Shown here piece by piece: positions 33,706 to 44,389 of a stretch of DNA of 64,000 nt. The stretch is from Leptobrachium leishanense. Taxonomy: Eukaryota > Chordata > Amphibia > Anura > Megophryidae. How positions within the stretch are numbered: the stretch's first letter is position 1; each line of letters opens with the position of its first letter. The translations under genes were made by a program, and so were the position numbers. The notes under the pieces are model-generated. The model did not search any database, was not told the origin of the DNA, and saw nothing but the letters and a program-made list of their open reading frames with translations. Where the stretch lies: contig CM019064.1 of assembly GCA_009667805.1 (NCBI GenBank), positions 76,692,400-76,756,399 on the forward strand, in the 5' to 3' direction.

Positions 33706-35366
33706 GTAAAACTCTAACTATCAGAAGCAACATCCCAACACAAGATAGTTATCTGCCACCTCCACTCCCAGAGGTCCCCTCTGTCACCCTCTGCCGCTTC
33801 CTCCCAGCCACTGAGGAGGAAGTCAATTCCTTATTGTCCTCCTCACATCTCACCACGTGCCCGCTCGACCCCATTCCCTCGCATCCAATTCCTCCCCTCT
33901 CCTCCTCCCTCACCCCTGCTCTCACACACATCTTCAACCTATCTCTCTCCACTGGCTCCTTTCCATCTGCCTTCAAACATGCGCTAGTTACCCCTTTACT
34001 AAAGAAACCATCCCTCGATCCCAACTCTCCATCCAACTACCACCCTGTATCCCTGCTTCCCTTTACCTCTAAGCTCTTAGAAAAACTAGTCTTCAACCGC
34101 CTCTCCCTCTTCCTGTCCTCCAATTCCCTACTTGACCCCCTGCAATCTGGCTTCCGTCTCCTACACTCAACTGAAACTGCCCTCACCAAAGTCACCAACG
34201 ACCTCCTAACAGCTAAAAAACACGGCCACTATTCTATTCTCATCCTGCTTGACCTCTCGGCTGCTTTTGACACTGTTGACCACCCCCTCCTTCTACAGAC
34301 CCTCAACTCTCTGGGTCTCGGTGACACTGCACTTGCTTGGGTTGACTCCTATTTATCCAACAGGTCCTTCTCTGTGTCCTTTGCTGGTAACTCTTCCTCT
34401 TCATTGCCTCTATCTGTTGGTGTACCTCAAGGCTCTGTCCTTGGTCCTCTGCTCTTTTCCATCTACACCTCCTCCCTGGGCAAAATCATCAACAGCTTTG
34501 GCTTTAATTACCACCTCTATGCTGATGACACTCAGATCTACCTCTCTACCCCTGATCTCTCTCCCCCTGTCCTTTCAAAAGTCAGTGACTGTTTATCTGG
34601 CATCTCCTCCTGGATGGCCTCCCACCACCTAAAGATCAACATGTCAAAGACTGAGCTCCTACTTATTCCTCCCTCCAATGCCTCCCCACCTCCTGACTTC
34701 TCTATCACGGTGGAGGGTATCACCATCTCCCCATCAAACCAAGTTCGCTGTCTTGGAGTTACACTTGACTCTGCTCTTTCCTTCATCCCCCACATCAAGT
34801 CTCTTTCCTCCTCCTGCCGATACCAACTGCGTAATATTTCCAGAATTCGGCCATTTCTTACCGCTGTCACTACAAAACAACTCATACACGCCCTGGTAAT
34901 CTCCCGACTCGACTATTGCAATAATCTCTTATCTGGCCTCCCTCTGTCCCGCCTCTCCCCCCTACAATCCATCCTGAACGCCTCCACCAGGCTAATTCAC
35001 CTCACCCGCCGCTCTGTCTCTTCCGCTCCCCTCTGCGAGTCCCTTCACTGGCTCCCCATGCACTGCAGAATTAAGTTCAAAATCCTTATCCTTACCTACA
35101 AAACCCTCACTAACTCAGCTCCCCACTACCTGTCCTCACTAATCACCAAATACACCCCAGCCCGCTCCCTAAGGTCAAACAGTGACCTGCGCCTAGCTTC
35201 TCCCCGCATCACCTCTTCCCATGATAGACTGCAGGATTTCTCACGCGCAGCCCCCACTCTCTGGAACGCTCTCCCTCGTACTGTCAGACTTTCCCCTAAC
35301 TTCTCTTCCTTCAAACACTCCCTTAAAACGTTCCTATTTAAGGAAGCCTACCACCCAACTCACTGA
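33664..35366 (+). pseudogene. LINE reverse transcriptase (frame 2)
   Basis: The frame continues the endonuclease frame after a frameshift. Reverse transcriptase blocks are visible: [42 protein letters not shown] with the first catalytic Asp, [17 protein letters not shown], and [11 protein letters not shown] holding the YADD box at about 34517-34528, followed by a thumb and C-terminal region ending [11 protein letters not shown]. The order and length match L2/CR1-type RTs. It copies element RNA at nicked DNA. The RT part is uninterrupted for about 560 codons, which is unusually intact for this window. Confidence 0.88.
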
Positions 35367-35590
35367 CGCAACCATCAATCACTCTCACCTTACAGTCCTC
35401 TCCTCCTGTTTCCAACCCCAACCCTCCTAGATTGTGAGTTCCTACGGGATTAGGGCCCTCATCTCCTCCTGTACTGTTTGTCGAATGTTGTTCAATGTAT
35501 TGTAACCCTGTCTATACTGTGCCTATTGTACAGCGCTGCGGAATATGCTGGCGCTTTATAAATAAAGAATAATAATAATAAAAATAAATG

Positions 35591-35940
35591 CGGTGCTCTG
35601 TAGGAAAATGAGGATCGAGCCACTATTAGCTTACTCTTTACTCAACTCTTGTTTTTCAATTTTGGGCTGATGCCTGGCCTTACACCCCTTTTCTTAAAGG
35701 GGCCTTATCTGTAAAAATTCTGGCAGTGATGACATGATGGGTTGTTGTTTTTTCTCTCAGGGCAGTTCTGTCACAATCTTTTGCCAGGATCTGCAGAAAC
35801 CTAGGATTGGCAATCAAGTGAGTAGGGTGTAGTACTGGTCTACGATCACCCTGTATCACACAACTCATGTTTGAAGTAAAATGAATCTGTCCTCTTGCTA
35901 GCCCTGCTGTCTCTTTTACTAGGACACCAAACATTTTTAA
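35591..35940. other. No recognisable feature
   Basis: Short AT-rich stretch between the LINE tail and the PLE fragment. Confidence 0.35.
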
Positions 35941-36290
35941 CTAACATGGAAATATCACATTTGTATTCATTTACAAGAGCTCTCAGTTGAGAGATGCCTA
36001 ACATTTTGGTAGTCTGGCAACCAATACACGTAACATAAAAGGTGCATCTGAGGAAGACCGTTGTCGAAACGCGTTGTTCAACTCGATATTTTAGTGTTAT
36101 GTATTAATAAATTGGCCCACACGGTGGCCTTATTATTCATATCCAGTGTGTTGTGGTTCCTTCCACATGTGGTTTACGTTGGACGCCGTACAATATTGTG
36201 GCTACCTGGGCACCCTAGGACACATCGTGGAAGAACGTAAAACCTGGTGGTGGTGAGGATAGAAGAGTGTCTAATCACATATGCATTATA
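35941..36290 (+). mobile_element. Penelope-like tail with hammerhead
   Basis: A plus-strand hammerhead motif at 36040-36085 is followed by GTATTAATAAATTGG, the same order (reversed in strand) as the other PLE tails. The borders are guessed; no coding part is present. Confidence 0.5.
36040..36085 (+). ncRNA. Hammerhead ribozyme motif with consensus core
   Basis: Plus strand: GGTGCAT, core CTGAGGA (fits CTGANGA), A, stem II GAC/GTC with a CGTT loop, GAA, ACGCGT, T, then GTTCAACT. Stem I pairs at about six of eight positions. All catalytic nucleotides are present, but stem II is only 3 bp. Confidence 0.65.
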
Positions 36291-37125
36291 AAGAGCCAAC
36301 TATTTAACGGCTCAGAAATTAGTGAGTTTTTTTGCACTAGATGTGGATATCTGGAATTTAGGTATAATGCACAATGTATATCTCCCTATTGCCTCCACTA
36401 TAGGATTTACAATGAGTAGAAGAACCTTCTGTGGACTCTCTCACTATATGCGCAAGGACTATATACTCCGTTTTAACCAAGTATTCATGGCTGGATCACC
36501 TGCTGGCATGCTCTATGACCTGCCATTACTTGGCTAGTAACAGCACATCATTAATAACCTATAACTAGACTTTCAGGAACCAACAATCTCTAATTGTTTA
36601 GGCGCATTTCATCTTGCATATGTATGAAATGTTGTCTTTTACCATGCTTTTCACATGGGAAATTAATAGGAATGTTTATGACAATCACTTAATTTGCTGC
36701 AATTAATTATGTCATGATTCCTTGATGTTGCAAGTGAGTGAAGTGACAACAATTCTGTTCACGAAAATGTTTAGTAAAATTACGACACATTTGCGGATCA
36801 CATAATTGTTTTTGATGCGCTAGTCGCTAAGCGGATTATCTAAATCACGCAATTCTACTTTAATATGATTGCATTAATTACTAACCTCGTCTGCCAGTGA
36901 GCAAGCGCTATTATGGAAAACATGAGATGATTGTTGCTGTTAAATAGAGATTTCAGGACAGCTGTAGGTAGTAGCTTTTGGAATCTGACGGTTCCAAGTG
37001 CACCACCTTCTTCATACCAGTAAACTACAATTAACCCTACAGCTACCTTGTGAGTCTAATCAAGATTGTAAAGATCCCTCAAGAACAGGATCCTCCAATC
37101 CTACCATATCTATGTCAAGTTATGT
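36291..37125. other. No supported gene
   Basis: AT-rich DNA with short meaningless frames. No repeat identified. Confidence 0.35.
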
Positions 37126-37133
37126 TCTATTTG

Positions 37134-37309
37134 CAGTAGTTCCCAACCACGATCCTCAGGTCCCCCCTAACAGGCCAGATTTTAAGGATCACCTTGGGAA
37201 ACGTAGACTGAATCCCGCAATCACTGAGCAGCAAATCATATCAGTTGGGCTGTGCTTTAGATATCTGGAAAACCTGATCTGATTGGGAAGTGGAACTTGG
37301 GAACCACTG
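37134..37309. mobile_element. hAT MITE, Charlie-like ends
   Basis: Starts CAGTAGTTCCCAACCACG and ends ACTTGGGAACCACTG, the familiar CAGTGGTTCCCAA-type hAT terminus. Flanks are TCTATTTG and GTCTATTG, an imperfect 8-bp duplication. A 176-bp noncoding remnant. Confidence 0.7.
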
Positions 37310-37329
37310 GTCTATTGTATTATTCCGCA

Positions 37330-37400
37330 GGCTATCTATCTTGTACAGCGCTGCGGAATCTGCTGGTACTTTATAGATGAAAGATCTAAAAATTATAATT
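37330..37400 (+). mobile_element. L2/CR1 3'-end fragment
   Basis: TTGTACAGCGCTGCGGAATC and TGCTGGTACTTTATAGATGA match the 3' end of the LINE at 35510-35565. Confidence 0.6.
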
Positions 37401-37428
37401 TCAGAGAGCTGATCAGACTTTACACATA

Positions 37429-38345
37429 CAGGGTTATTCAAAGAGAATCAAAAAGTCACTGCACGTTCAGTGACTTTTCTTTCTCTTCAATTCGGCTTGA
37501 TTCGGCGATCCAATTTCGGCGATCCTGCAGTGTATTCAGCAAGCACCACAGGGCCGTCGTAGTGCAGGGAAAAGCTGCCGCAAACCCACCGAACACTCAC
37601 CGCAAAACCCAATGAACGCACACCGAAACCCGCAAAAAACATCAGGATTAACCTCGCCGAACACGCCGGAGAAACCCGAGCAGCGGCCAATCACAGCGCA
37701 GAGCAGCCACAGGGAAAACCCGACACGCAGAAGAATGGAGTGAAAAAAATAAAAACCAGTACGCTTGAATATTTGAAAAGTGAAACGCTGTTTGCAAAGA
37801 AACTACTGAACGAAAATGTCTGAAATTTACATATAAAATCCAAGATGAATGATAATAAAAAGGGCTGTTACAGAAAAAAGAAAAAACGATTTAAAAAAAA
37901 AAAATGAAGAAAAATATTTACAAAAAAAACACAAAAAATCACAAAAATGCCTAAAAGAACCTAAAAAAAAAAATCGAAAAATAAAACTTTTTACTGCAGA
38001 ATAAAATAATAAACGGTTTATTAGATGTTGGATTAAAATGGAAATATTTTTAATATTGAAGTTTATGGGATTCTCCTGAATAAACCTGACGAATGAAAAC
38101 ACCGAATGGCAGGGCATCTCAGCAATTTTTCACTGCTGGTTTGTGTTCTCTGAATAGACGAAGCAGTGCTTCTCTATGGGGATTTCACTGCCCTCGAACA
38201 GGCACCGTATGCGCAGGCAATTCGCCAACATTTGGCGGACTGCCTGCTCTCTGAATAGCCGAATGGCCAGGAAAGGTAAGCGTACGCTGAATTTCAGCGT
38301 TCAGCTACCTTTCGGCCACAATTCGGATCTCTTTGAATAACCCTG
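37429..38345 (+). mobile_element. MITE-1 copy F
   Basis: Termini CAGGGTTATTCAAAGAGA and TCTCTTTGAATAACCCTG. Flanks are ATA and CTA, a 3-bp duplication with one difference. Internal order is as in copies A to D. Confidence 0.82.
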
Positions 38346-38766
38346 CTAGAAAAAATTGTTTTTCCGGCATGTATGCTAAATGAGTTGAAAGAGCCAATAA
38401 ACACTGCATTACTTTATTACCAGACATGATTTTAAGTCAAACTTTGCTATCTAAACCAAGGGTTTTGTTTAAAAAGTGCCAGTAATTAAAAAAAAAACAT
38501 ACCAGAAAAATTTTGATGGATGCTTTTGCTCTCCTACATGGTTAAAAAAAAAAACCTGACATGTTTGGTTTACGGAAATGGCCATTAAAGTATTAAGCCA
38601 TTATACTACAGACTGGCTAAAAGTGTCCTCTTTTTACACAAGATTATGCAGTCGAGTAGGCGTTACAGCCTTCGGGCTCTCTTTTAGCACTCCTTTACCA
38701 ACACGCTCCTGCCATTCTCCCATTTGTATGGAACAATCCTTTATTATACACTACTAAATTTACTTG
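38346..38766. other. No recognisable feature
   Basis: AT-rich spacer between MITE-1 copy F and the hAT element; nothing seen. Confidence 0.35.
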
Positions 38767-38808
38767 GATTGAGGCAGGGCTTGACAAAGCCAGGAGCCTG
38801 GTAGCCAC

Positions 38809-39005
38809 TGGCTGAGCTGAGTAAGTAATGAATATTCATAAAGGTCAGGGAACAGGAAGTGAGCTGTGCCCCAGGAAGTGTTAGTGTGAAGGAGAGCCAG
38901 CTCAGAGCAGAAAGCCAGACTCATCTCATGTATCATATAATAAAGAAGTTGCTGTAAACAGAACCTCGTGGATCATTTCAGTACATTAAAAAGCTGAACA
39001 ACACA
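38809..39005 (+). repeat. Left LTR of the gypsy element
   Basis: Starts TGGCTGAGCTGAGTAAGT and ends GCTGAACAACACA. An AATAAA-type signal (TATAATAAAGAAG) lies about 65 bp before the end. Confidence 0.9.
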
Positions 39006-39020
39006 TGGTACCAGAAGTGG
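39006..39020 (+). promoter_or_regulatory. Primer-binding site
   Basis: TGGTACCAGAAGTGG abuts the left LTR and begins with TGG as tRNA-complementary sites do. The tRNA was not identified. Confidence 0.7.
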
Positions 39021-39062
39021 AAGTTTCTTCAAGTTCTACCAGTTACCAGCAAATAAAGCAAC

Positions 39063-39950
39063 ATGGATCTGCAACAAGGTGCATCACATGGCCAGCAAAC
39101 CTCACAGAGCTTACCTGTGAGAACTGTAGGCCTGAAGCCACCTCCTGAAATCAGGTTTGTGGGTAATCTGGATGAAGTGTGGAGATCATTTCAGTCAGAG
39201 ATTTATCCTGTATATGAAAGCAACAAACACCTGCACTTTGCCAAGTGATCAGAAAGTAGCATTACTCTTAACTATTGCTGGAGCAGAAGCCTTGGACATT
39301 TATAACAGTTTTCAATTATCTGAATCTGATGGTGAGAATTATGAGATGGTTATGGAAAGATTTGTTGCATATTGTACACCTATAGAAAAATGAAACATAT
39401 GAGCGTTTTGTATTTAACTCAAAGGTGCAGCTGCCACATGAGACAGTGGAGGAGTTTGTCACTGACCTAAGATTAAAAAGCAGGTCTTGTAACTTTGGCT
39501 CTCTGCAAGAATCTTTAATCAGAGATAGGCTGCAACAGTAATAAAATACGTGAGAGACTACTAAGAGATTGTGATTTGACTCTGCAGAAAGCTGTGTCCA
39601 TATGTCAGTCTGCAGAGCAGACCAAAAAACAACTAGATGTTTTGTGTAAGCAAGATTGTCAGGAACTGGTTAATGAAGTCAGAAAACACAGATCTTCAGG
39701 TTCCAGAAGACAGTCCTTTCCACAAATGTCAGAGAGGAGACCAAGACCAAAGAATAAAGTGAATATACAAGATGCAAAGTACAGAGATGCTTCATGTGGG
39801 AAATGTGGAAAAATTCATGAGTTCCGCAAATGTCCAGCCTATGGACAGAAATGTAGTATCTGCAAAAAATATAATCACTTTGCCAAACAGTGTAAGCAAG
39901 CTACACAACTACATGCTGTTAAAACATATACCTCTAGCTCCAGTGATGAT
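39063..39950 (+). pseudogene. gag of the gypsy element
   Basis: The start MDLQQGASHGQQTSQ is followed by a frame broken by a stop after HFAK (about 39246), and by others near 39391 and 39540. The capsid-like part includes ETVEEFVTDLRLKSRSCNFG and KAVSICQSAEQTKKQ, typical of Mag-type Gag. Two zinc knuckles follow near 39796-39895: CGKCGKIHEFRKC (variant) and CSICKKYNHFAKQC (C-x2-C-x4-H-x4-C). Gag packages the RNA and forms particles in the cytoplasm. The stops make it nonfunctional. Confidence 0.85.
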
Positions 39951-41760
39951 ATTTTTTTTGTGGATGTGGTCAATCAAGTACCTACAACAGATAGGGAATG
40001 GATTGTAGAGGTAGAAGCTCATGGTGTACTGATACCATTTAAAGTAGATACTGGAGTAGATACAATGTTATTCCAGAGGCTCTATGGAAACAACTGCAAC
40101 CTAGACCTAAACTTCAGAAACAAACTAAAGTACTGAAAGCATATAATGGACTGGACATTCCAACTGTGGGTCAATGCATACTCACCCTAAAGCATAACTC
40201 CACAGTAACAAAACACCCGTTTATTGTGGTTCCTGGAGAAAAGGTTCCTTTAATTGGATTACAATCTATACAACAACTAGGACTGGTCACCAAGCTCTTT
40301 GAGATTACAGAATTGAAGCATGAGAGTCTCAATACCTTACTTGAAAAGTATAAGGATGTTTTCAGTGGACTTGGTAAACTTCCCATTAAATATAAAATTG
40401 CCTTAAAGCCAGAAGCACTGCCTGTGATTCATGCTCCTCGTAAAGTACCAGTAGCCCTACGTGACCCACTGAAAAAAGAGATACAGCGCTTGATAAAGAT
40501 GGATGTACTCGAGCAGGTACATGAACCAACTGAATGGGTTCATTCTTTGGTTATTGTGGCTAAAAAGGACGGTTCCCTAAGGTTGTGTCTGGACCCTAAA
40601 GAGTTAAATGCCAGTATTAAAAGGGAACACTACAAATACCAACACAAAAAGGAAATTCTAGGGGAGATGGCTGGTGCTCAGCTGTTTACAGTTCTTGATG
40701 CCTCTAATGGATTTTGGCAGGTACCTCTGGAGAAGGGGAGTCGGCGCATTTGTACTTTCAATACACCCTTTAGGAGGCACTGTTTCAGGCGTCTTCCATT
40801 TGATCTGTGCTCCGCACCCGAAATATTTCACCAAACCATCCAGTAACTGTTTGATGGGGTAGAAGGTGTCAAAGTATTCATAGATGACATTTTGATATGG
40901 GGTGCTGATGAAGCTGCGCATAATGAACGACTTGAGAAAGTACTACAGATTGCACAAGACAATGGGTTAAAGTTTAATCAAACAAAGTGTAGATTTCTTC
41001 AATCAGAAATTCTGTACCTGGGAGAGATCATCCCAAATTCTGGAGTGAAGCCTGACCCTGCCAAGGTCAAGGCTATTAAGGACATGCCAAACCCAGCAAA
41101 CAAGAAAGATTTGCAAAGATTTCTGGGAATGGTGACCTACTTGGGCAAGTTCATTGCGCATCTGTCAGACAAAACAAAACACATGAGAGTTTTACTAGTT
41201 AAGGCTGCTGAGTGGTGCTGGGGAAAGGCGCAAGAGGCGGAATTAGTTTTACTAAAGGAGTTGCTAATGACAGCACCTACTCTACAGTTTTTTGATGCTT
41301 CATGTATAACAAAATTTTCCACAGATGCATCCAAGGATGGACTTGGTGCAGTCCTTTTACAACAGGGCTGTCAAACTCACGGCACCCCAGATGTTGAAGC
41401 CTACGATTCCCAGTTTTCTTTAAAAGCTATACGTGACCAGGGAATCATGGGAGCTGTAGTTCAGAAACATCTGGGGGGCCGGAGTTTGACAGCCCTGTTT
41501 TACAACATGATGGCACAGGGTGGAGGCCTATTGCTTACGCGGCCAGGGCATTTACAGAAACGGAATACAAGTATGCTCAGATTGAAAAGGAGACACCCGG
41601 CATTGCATTTGTCTGTGAAGCATTTCACAATTTTGTCTATGGAACTTCATTTACAATTGAAACTGATCATAAACCATTAATAACTATATCTCAGAAAGCG
41701 TTGTGGAAAGCTCCACCTAGAATTCAGAGACTGCTTCTCAAGCTGCAAAAAATATGATTA
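39951..41760 (+). pseudogene. Protease, RT and RNase H of the gypsy element
   Basis: Protease: PFKVDTGVDTMLF carries DTG near 40045, followed by a frame break at about 40135. Reverse transcriptase runs from about 40390 to 41000, with VHSLVIVAKKDGSLRLCLDP, FTVLDASNGFWQVPL (catalytic D) and KVFIDDILIWG (FIDD form of the YxDD box) near 40875. A stop at 40843 splits it. RNase H begins TKFSTDASKDGLGAVLLQQ near 41310 and is cut by a 135-bp hAT MITE; beyond it, ETDHKPLITISQ and SPGRHLLIADTLSR continue in shifted frames. Dead by several lesions. Confidence 0.88.
41363..41497. mobile_element. 135-bp hAT MITE inside gypsy RNase H
   Basis: Ends CAGGGCTGTCAAACTCACGG and GGAGTTTGACAGCCCTG are inverted repeats, and the 8-bp duplication TTTTACAA flanks it exactly (41355-41362 and 41498-41505). 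This is the innermost layer of the hAT > gypsy > hAT nest. Confidence 0.92.
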
Positions 41761-41761
41761 T

Positions 41762-43300
41762 GTGTTGGAATTTTCCCCTGGCAGACATCTTTTAATCGCA
41801 GACACGTTGTCAAGAATTTGGCCTGAAAGGAACAGGTCTCCGGGTGCTGGAATCGATTCTAATGTGGATGTGCATATTAACAGCATTGTGATGTCGGGCG
41901 TGATCTCACCAGTCATGTGGAAAAAACTGCAACGAGCTACTGCAGAAGATGAAACTCTTCAAAATGTGATACAAGCCATACTTTCAACAAATAAGAAAAT
42001 TTACATGCCGAAACAATATCTTGCACACAGGGATGAACTATCGGTGATTGACAATGTACTCTTGAAAGGCAGGAGATTGGTAATTCCGGTTTCTCTCAGA
42101 CGAGAAATGCTTCAAAAAATACATGAAGGACATTTAGGAATACAAAAATGCAAGAGGAGAGCAAGGGAAATTCTTTTCTGGCCTTCCATGATGAGTGACA
42201 TAGCAGCTTTAGTCTCTTCATGCCCTACTTGTCAGGTGTTTCAGCCAGCCAGACCAAAAGAACCTTTACTTCGGGACGATATGGTGAAGATTCCTTGGCA
42301 TACGGTGGGAGTGGATATATTTTCACTTGATGGACGTGATTACCTAGCAGTCCTGGACTCTTACTCATCATACCCTGAGGTTGCTAAACTCAGGAATACG
42401 TCCTCAGAGCATGTGTGCCGGAAATTACAAGCAATATTTTCAAGATTTGGCATACCTACAATCCTAAAGACTGACAATGGTCCCCAGTTTTCTTGCAGGT
42501 ACTTTAAAGCATTTTCTGAAGAGTATGGATTTCTTCACAGAACCTCGAGTCCGAAATATCCTCAAAGCAATGGATTAGCTGAGTGTGGAGTTAGAATCAT
42601 TAAGAGACTCTTTACAAAGGGAAGTCACTCAGGGGAGGCCCCACAGGTTGCTTTGCTTAATTATAGAGCCACACCTTTGGAGGGGGGCAAATCTCCCGCA
42701 GAATTGTTCTTCGGTCGTCAGATAAAGACTAAGTTACCACAATTGAATTTGACACAGTATCACAATGACAGAAAGTTGCATACTTCCTACATTGCAAAGA
42801 AGGATGGAATTAGGGAACGTCAGAAAAGGAACTATGACAAAAGTGCAAAGAATGTAAAAATGCTGCATGTTGGGGACACTGTAAAGATCTGGACTGGTCA
42901 GCGCTGGATGAATGAAGCTGTAGTGCTGCGTCAAGTCTCAGACCGGTCCTTTGAAGTTCAAACAAAGCATGGAGTGGTGTTGAGACGCAATCAGAAACAT
43001 TTATTGAAGATACCATGTCACTCTCTAGACCTACCACAGTCACGGGACATGGATTCTTTCAGTAATGGTGAGGATTCTGAGGAGGCGTGCTCTGATATGC
43101 AACATGACCATGATGTAATTCATCGGGAACCATTTCTGATAGATACTCCTGAGGAGCCCTCATTTGAGGATACTGACAATAGAGTAGACATTCCTGCCAC
43201 AGTAGAGCATCCTGGAAGAGCTTTTCAACAGTCATCACAAGGGGACCAATATACATCAAGAGCTGTCAGAAGGCCACAAAGACTCATTGAAGAATGTTAA
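41762..43300 (+). pseudogene. Integrase of the gypsy element (open 512-codon frame)
   Basis: The frame starts inside the RNase H tail and covers the whole integrase. The zinc-binding region shows HEGHLGIQKC and CPTCQVF near 42120-42240; the catalytic core has D in HTVGVDIFSLDG, D in LKTDNGPQF and E in NGLAECGVRIIK (42300-42600), the D,D,E triad. A C-terminal basic part ending RRNQKHLLKIP follows, then an acidic tail. No chromodomain is visible. The enzyme would insert cDNA into chromosomes. The frame is intact, although upstream pol is broken. Confidence 0.88.
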
Positions 43301-43459
43301 CTGCTGTTGACACTAAACTCATTGACATTTCTGTTATACATAGTTATGTGTTGTAAGTTGATTGTCGCCAAACTGACATCTTATTTCTTAGGAAATTGTT
43401 CTATTGCTTATTATCAATGTTTGCGTTTTGTTGTTTGTTTTTGTAGAAAAGAAAGGATG

Positions 43460-43654
43460 TGCTGAGCTGAGTAAGTAATGAATATTCATAAGGGTCAGGG
43501 AAGAGGAGGTGAGCTGTGCCCCAGGAAGAGTTAATGTGGAGGAGAGCCAGCTCAGAGCAGAAAGCCAGACTCATCATGTATCATATAATAAAGAAGTTGC
43601 TGTAAACAGAACCTCGTGAATCATTTCAGTAAGATTAAAAAGCTGAACAACACA
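43460..43654 (+). repeat. Right LTR of the gypsy element
   Basis: Begins TGCTGAGCTGAGTAAGTAAT and ends GCTGAACAACACA; it matches the left LTR with a few substitutions and small indels. Confidence 0.9.
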
Positions 43655-44149
43655 GCCACTGGCTCCTAGAATTTTACTCCTGGCTCCTAAATTTTCAGTT
43701 TATTTTACACCAATCTAAAAGCCGTCTTTGGCATCTAAAAACATCTAGTTGGCTTCAATATTTTCTTCCTGTCTCCTACATTTAATGTAAATATATCCAG
43801 CCCTGGTGTATGTATTTATATATGAAGTCTGTTGTGTGTGTGTCTGTGTGGGGTAAATAGTGTGTCCAATGATAGCAGAGCAAAGAAAATAAGTAAACAA
43901 ATAAAACAATATCACAACATCACAATGTACAGATGTTAACACAAATAATATAGTAAGTATATACTGTATATCTCACTGCGGCCAAACTGATATTAGAAGC
44001 AACGCTCTACAGTTCTAGGCTCAAAAAAAGTAGCCAGAAGACCACATGCACAAAAAATAGCTAGGAGCAAAAAGCACCAGGTAACAAAGTGATAAATAAA
44101 TAGAAGCAGCTAAAATCATAATTTGGGTCAAACCAACTCCCAGATGCAG

Positions 44150-44245
44150 AGGCGAGGTTCCCAAGGTTTCGGCGAGGAATCGCCTTTATCAAGGTATACC
44201 TTGATAAAGGTGAATCCTCGCCGAAACGTTGGCTCCTAACTTTTG
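44150..44245. repeat. Foldback of two hammerhead-like halves
   Basis: CCAAGGTTTCGGCGAGGAAT is mirrored by ATCCTCGCCGAAACGTTGG around a CTTTATCAAG centre. Each strand reads TTGATAAAGG, a stem GGCGA/TCGCC, GAAAC. It resembles a decayed hammerhead pair at a PLE junction. It lies inside the hAT element. Confidence 0.5.
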
Positions 44246-44389
44246 TAGCTGGCTCCTAGATTCAAAGAAAATTTGTCAAGCCCTGGATTAAGGTATACAA
44301 ATGTTTAGGTTTATTATGGAAAATATCTACATTGTCTCCAATCTTGATTAACAAAAATTTTCAACAAGCTTCTCCCACACCTATTTTCC

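Larger units (their letters stand above)
32586..35590 (+). mobile_element. L2/CR1-group LINE, 5'-truncated
   Basis: The element encodes an AP-type endonuclease then reverse transcriptase and ends TACAGCGCTGCGGAATATGC, TGGCGCTTTATAAATAAAG and an (AAT)n tail at 35568-35586. Tandem short tails and this protein order fit the L2/CR1 group. It lacks ORF1, so it is 5'-truncated. Pieces of the same 3' end occur at 37330-37400 and, inverted, at 44635-44680. Confidence 0.88.
38809..43654 (+). mobile_element. Ty3/gypsy element with both LTRs
   Basis: Two LTRs of 197 and 195 bp (38809-39005 and 43460-43654) with TG..CA edges bracket gag and pol; the 5-bp duplication GCCAC flanks them (38804-38808 and 43655-43659). 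A primer-binding site (TGGTACCAGAAGTGG) starts right after the left LTR at 39006, and a purine tract (AGAAAAGAAAGGATG) precedes the right LTR. The short LTRs and gag style suggest the Mag-like branch. Several stops and one hAT insertion inactivate it. The two LTRs differ at roughly ten positions, so it is old but not ancient. Confidence 0.92.
38775..44285. mobile_element. hAT element interrupted by a gypsy element
   Basis: The ends CAGGGCTTGACAAAGCC and AATTTGTCAAGCCCTG are inverted repeats, and the flanks GATTGAGG (38767-38774) and GATTAAGG (44286-44293) form an 8-bp duplication with one change. Without the gypsy insertion the element is about 660 bp, with recurring TGGCTCCTA words. It is nonautonomous. 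Confidence 0.82.

Noticed and set aside
36001..36085. tRNA-like or snRNA gene at the CTGAGGAAGACC motif
   Set aside because: Pairing and conserved nucleotides fit a hammerhead, not a cloverleaf; no A or B box.
41363..41497. Novel domain inside gypsy RNase H
   Set aside because: The extra sequence is a 135-bp hAT MITE with a perfect 8-bp duplication.
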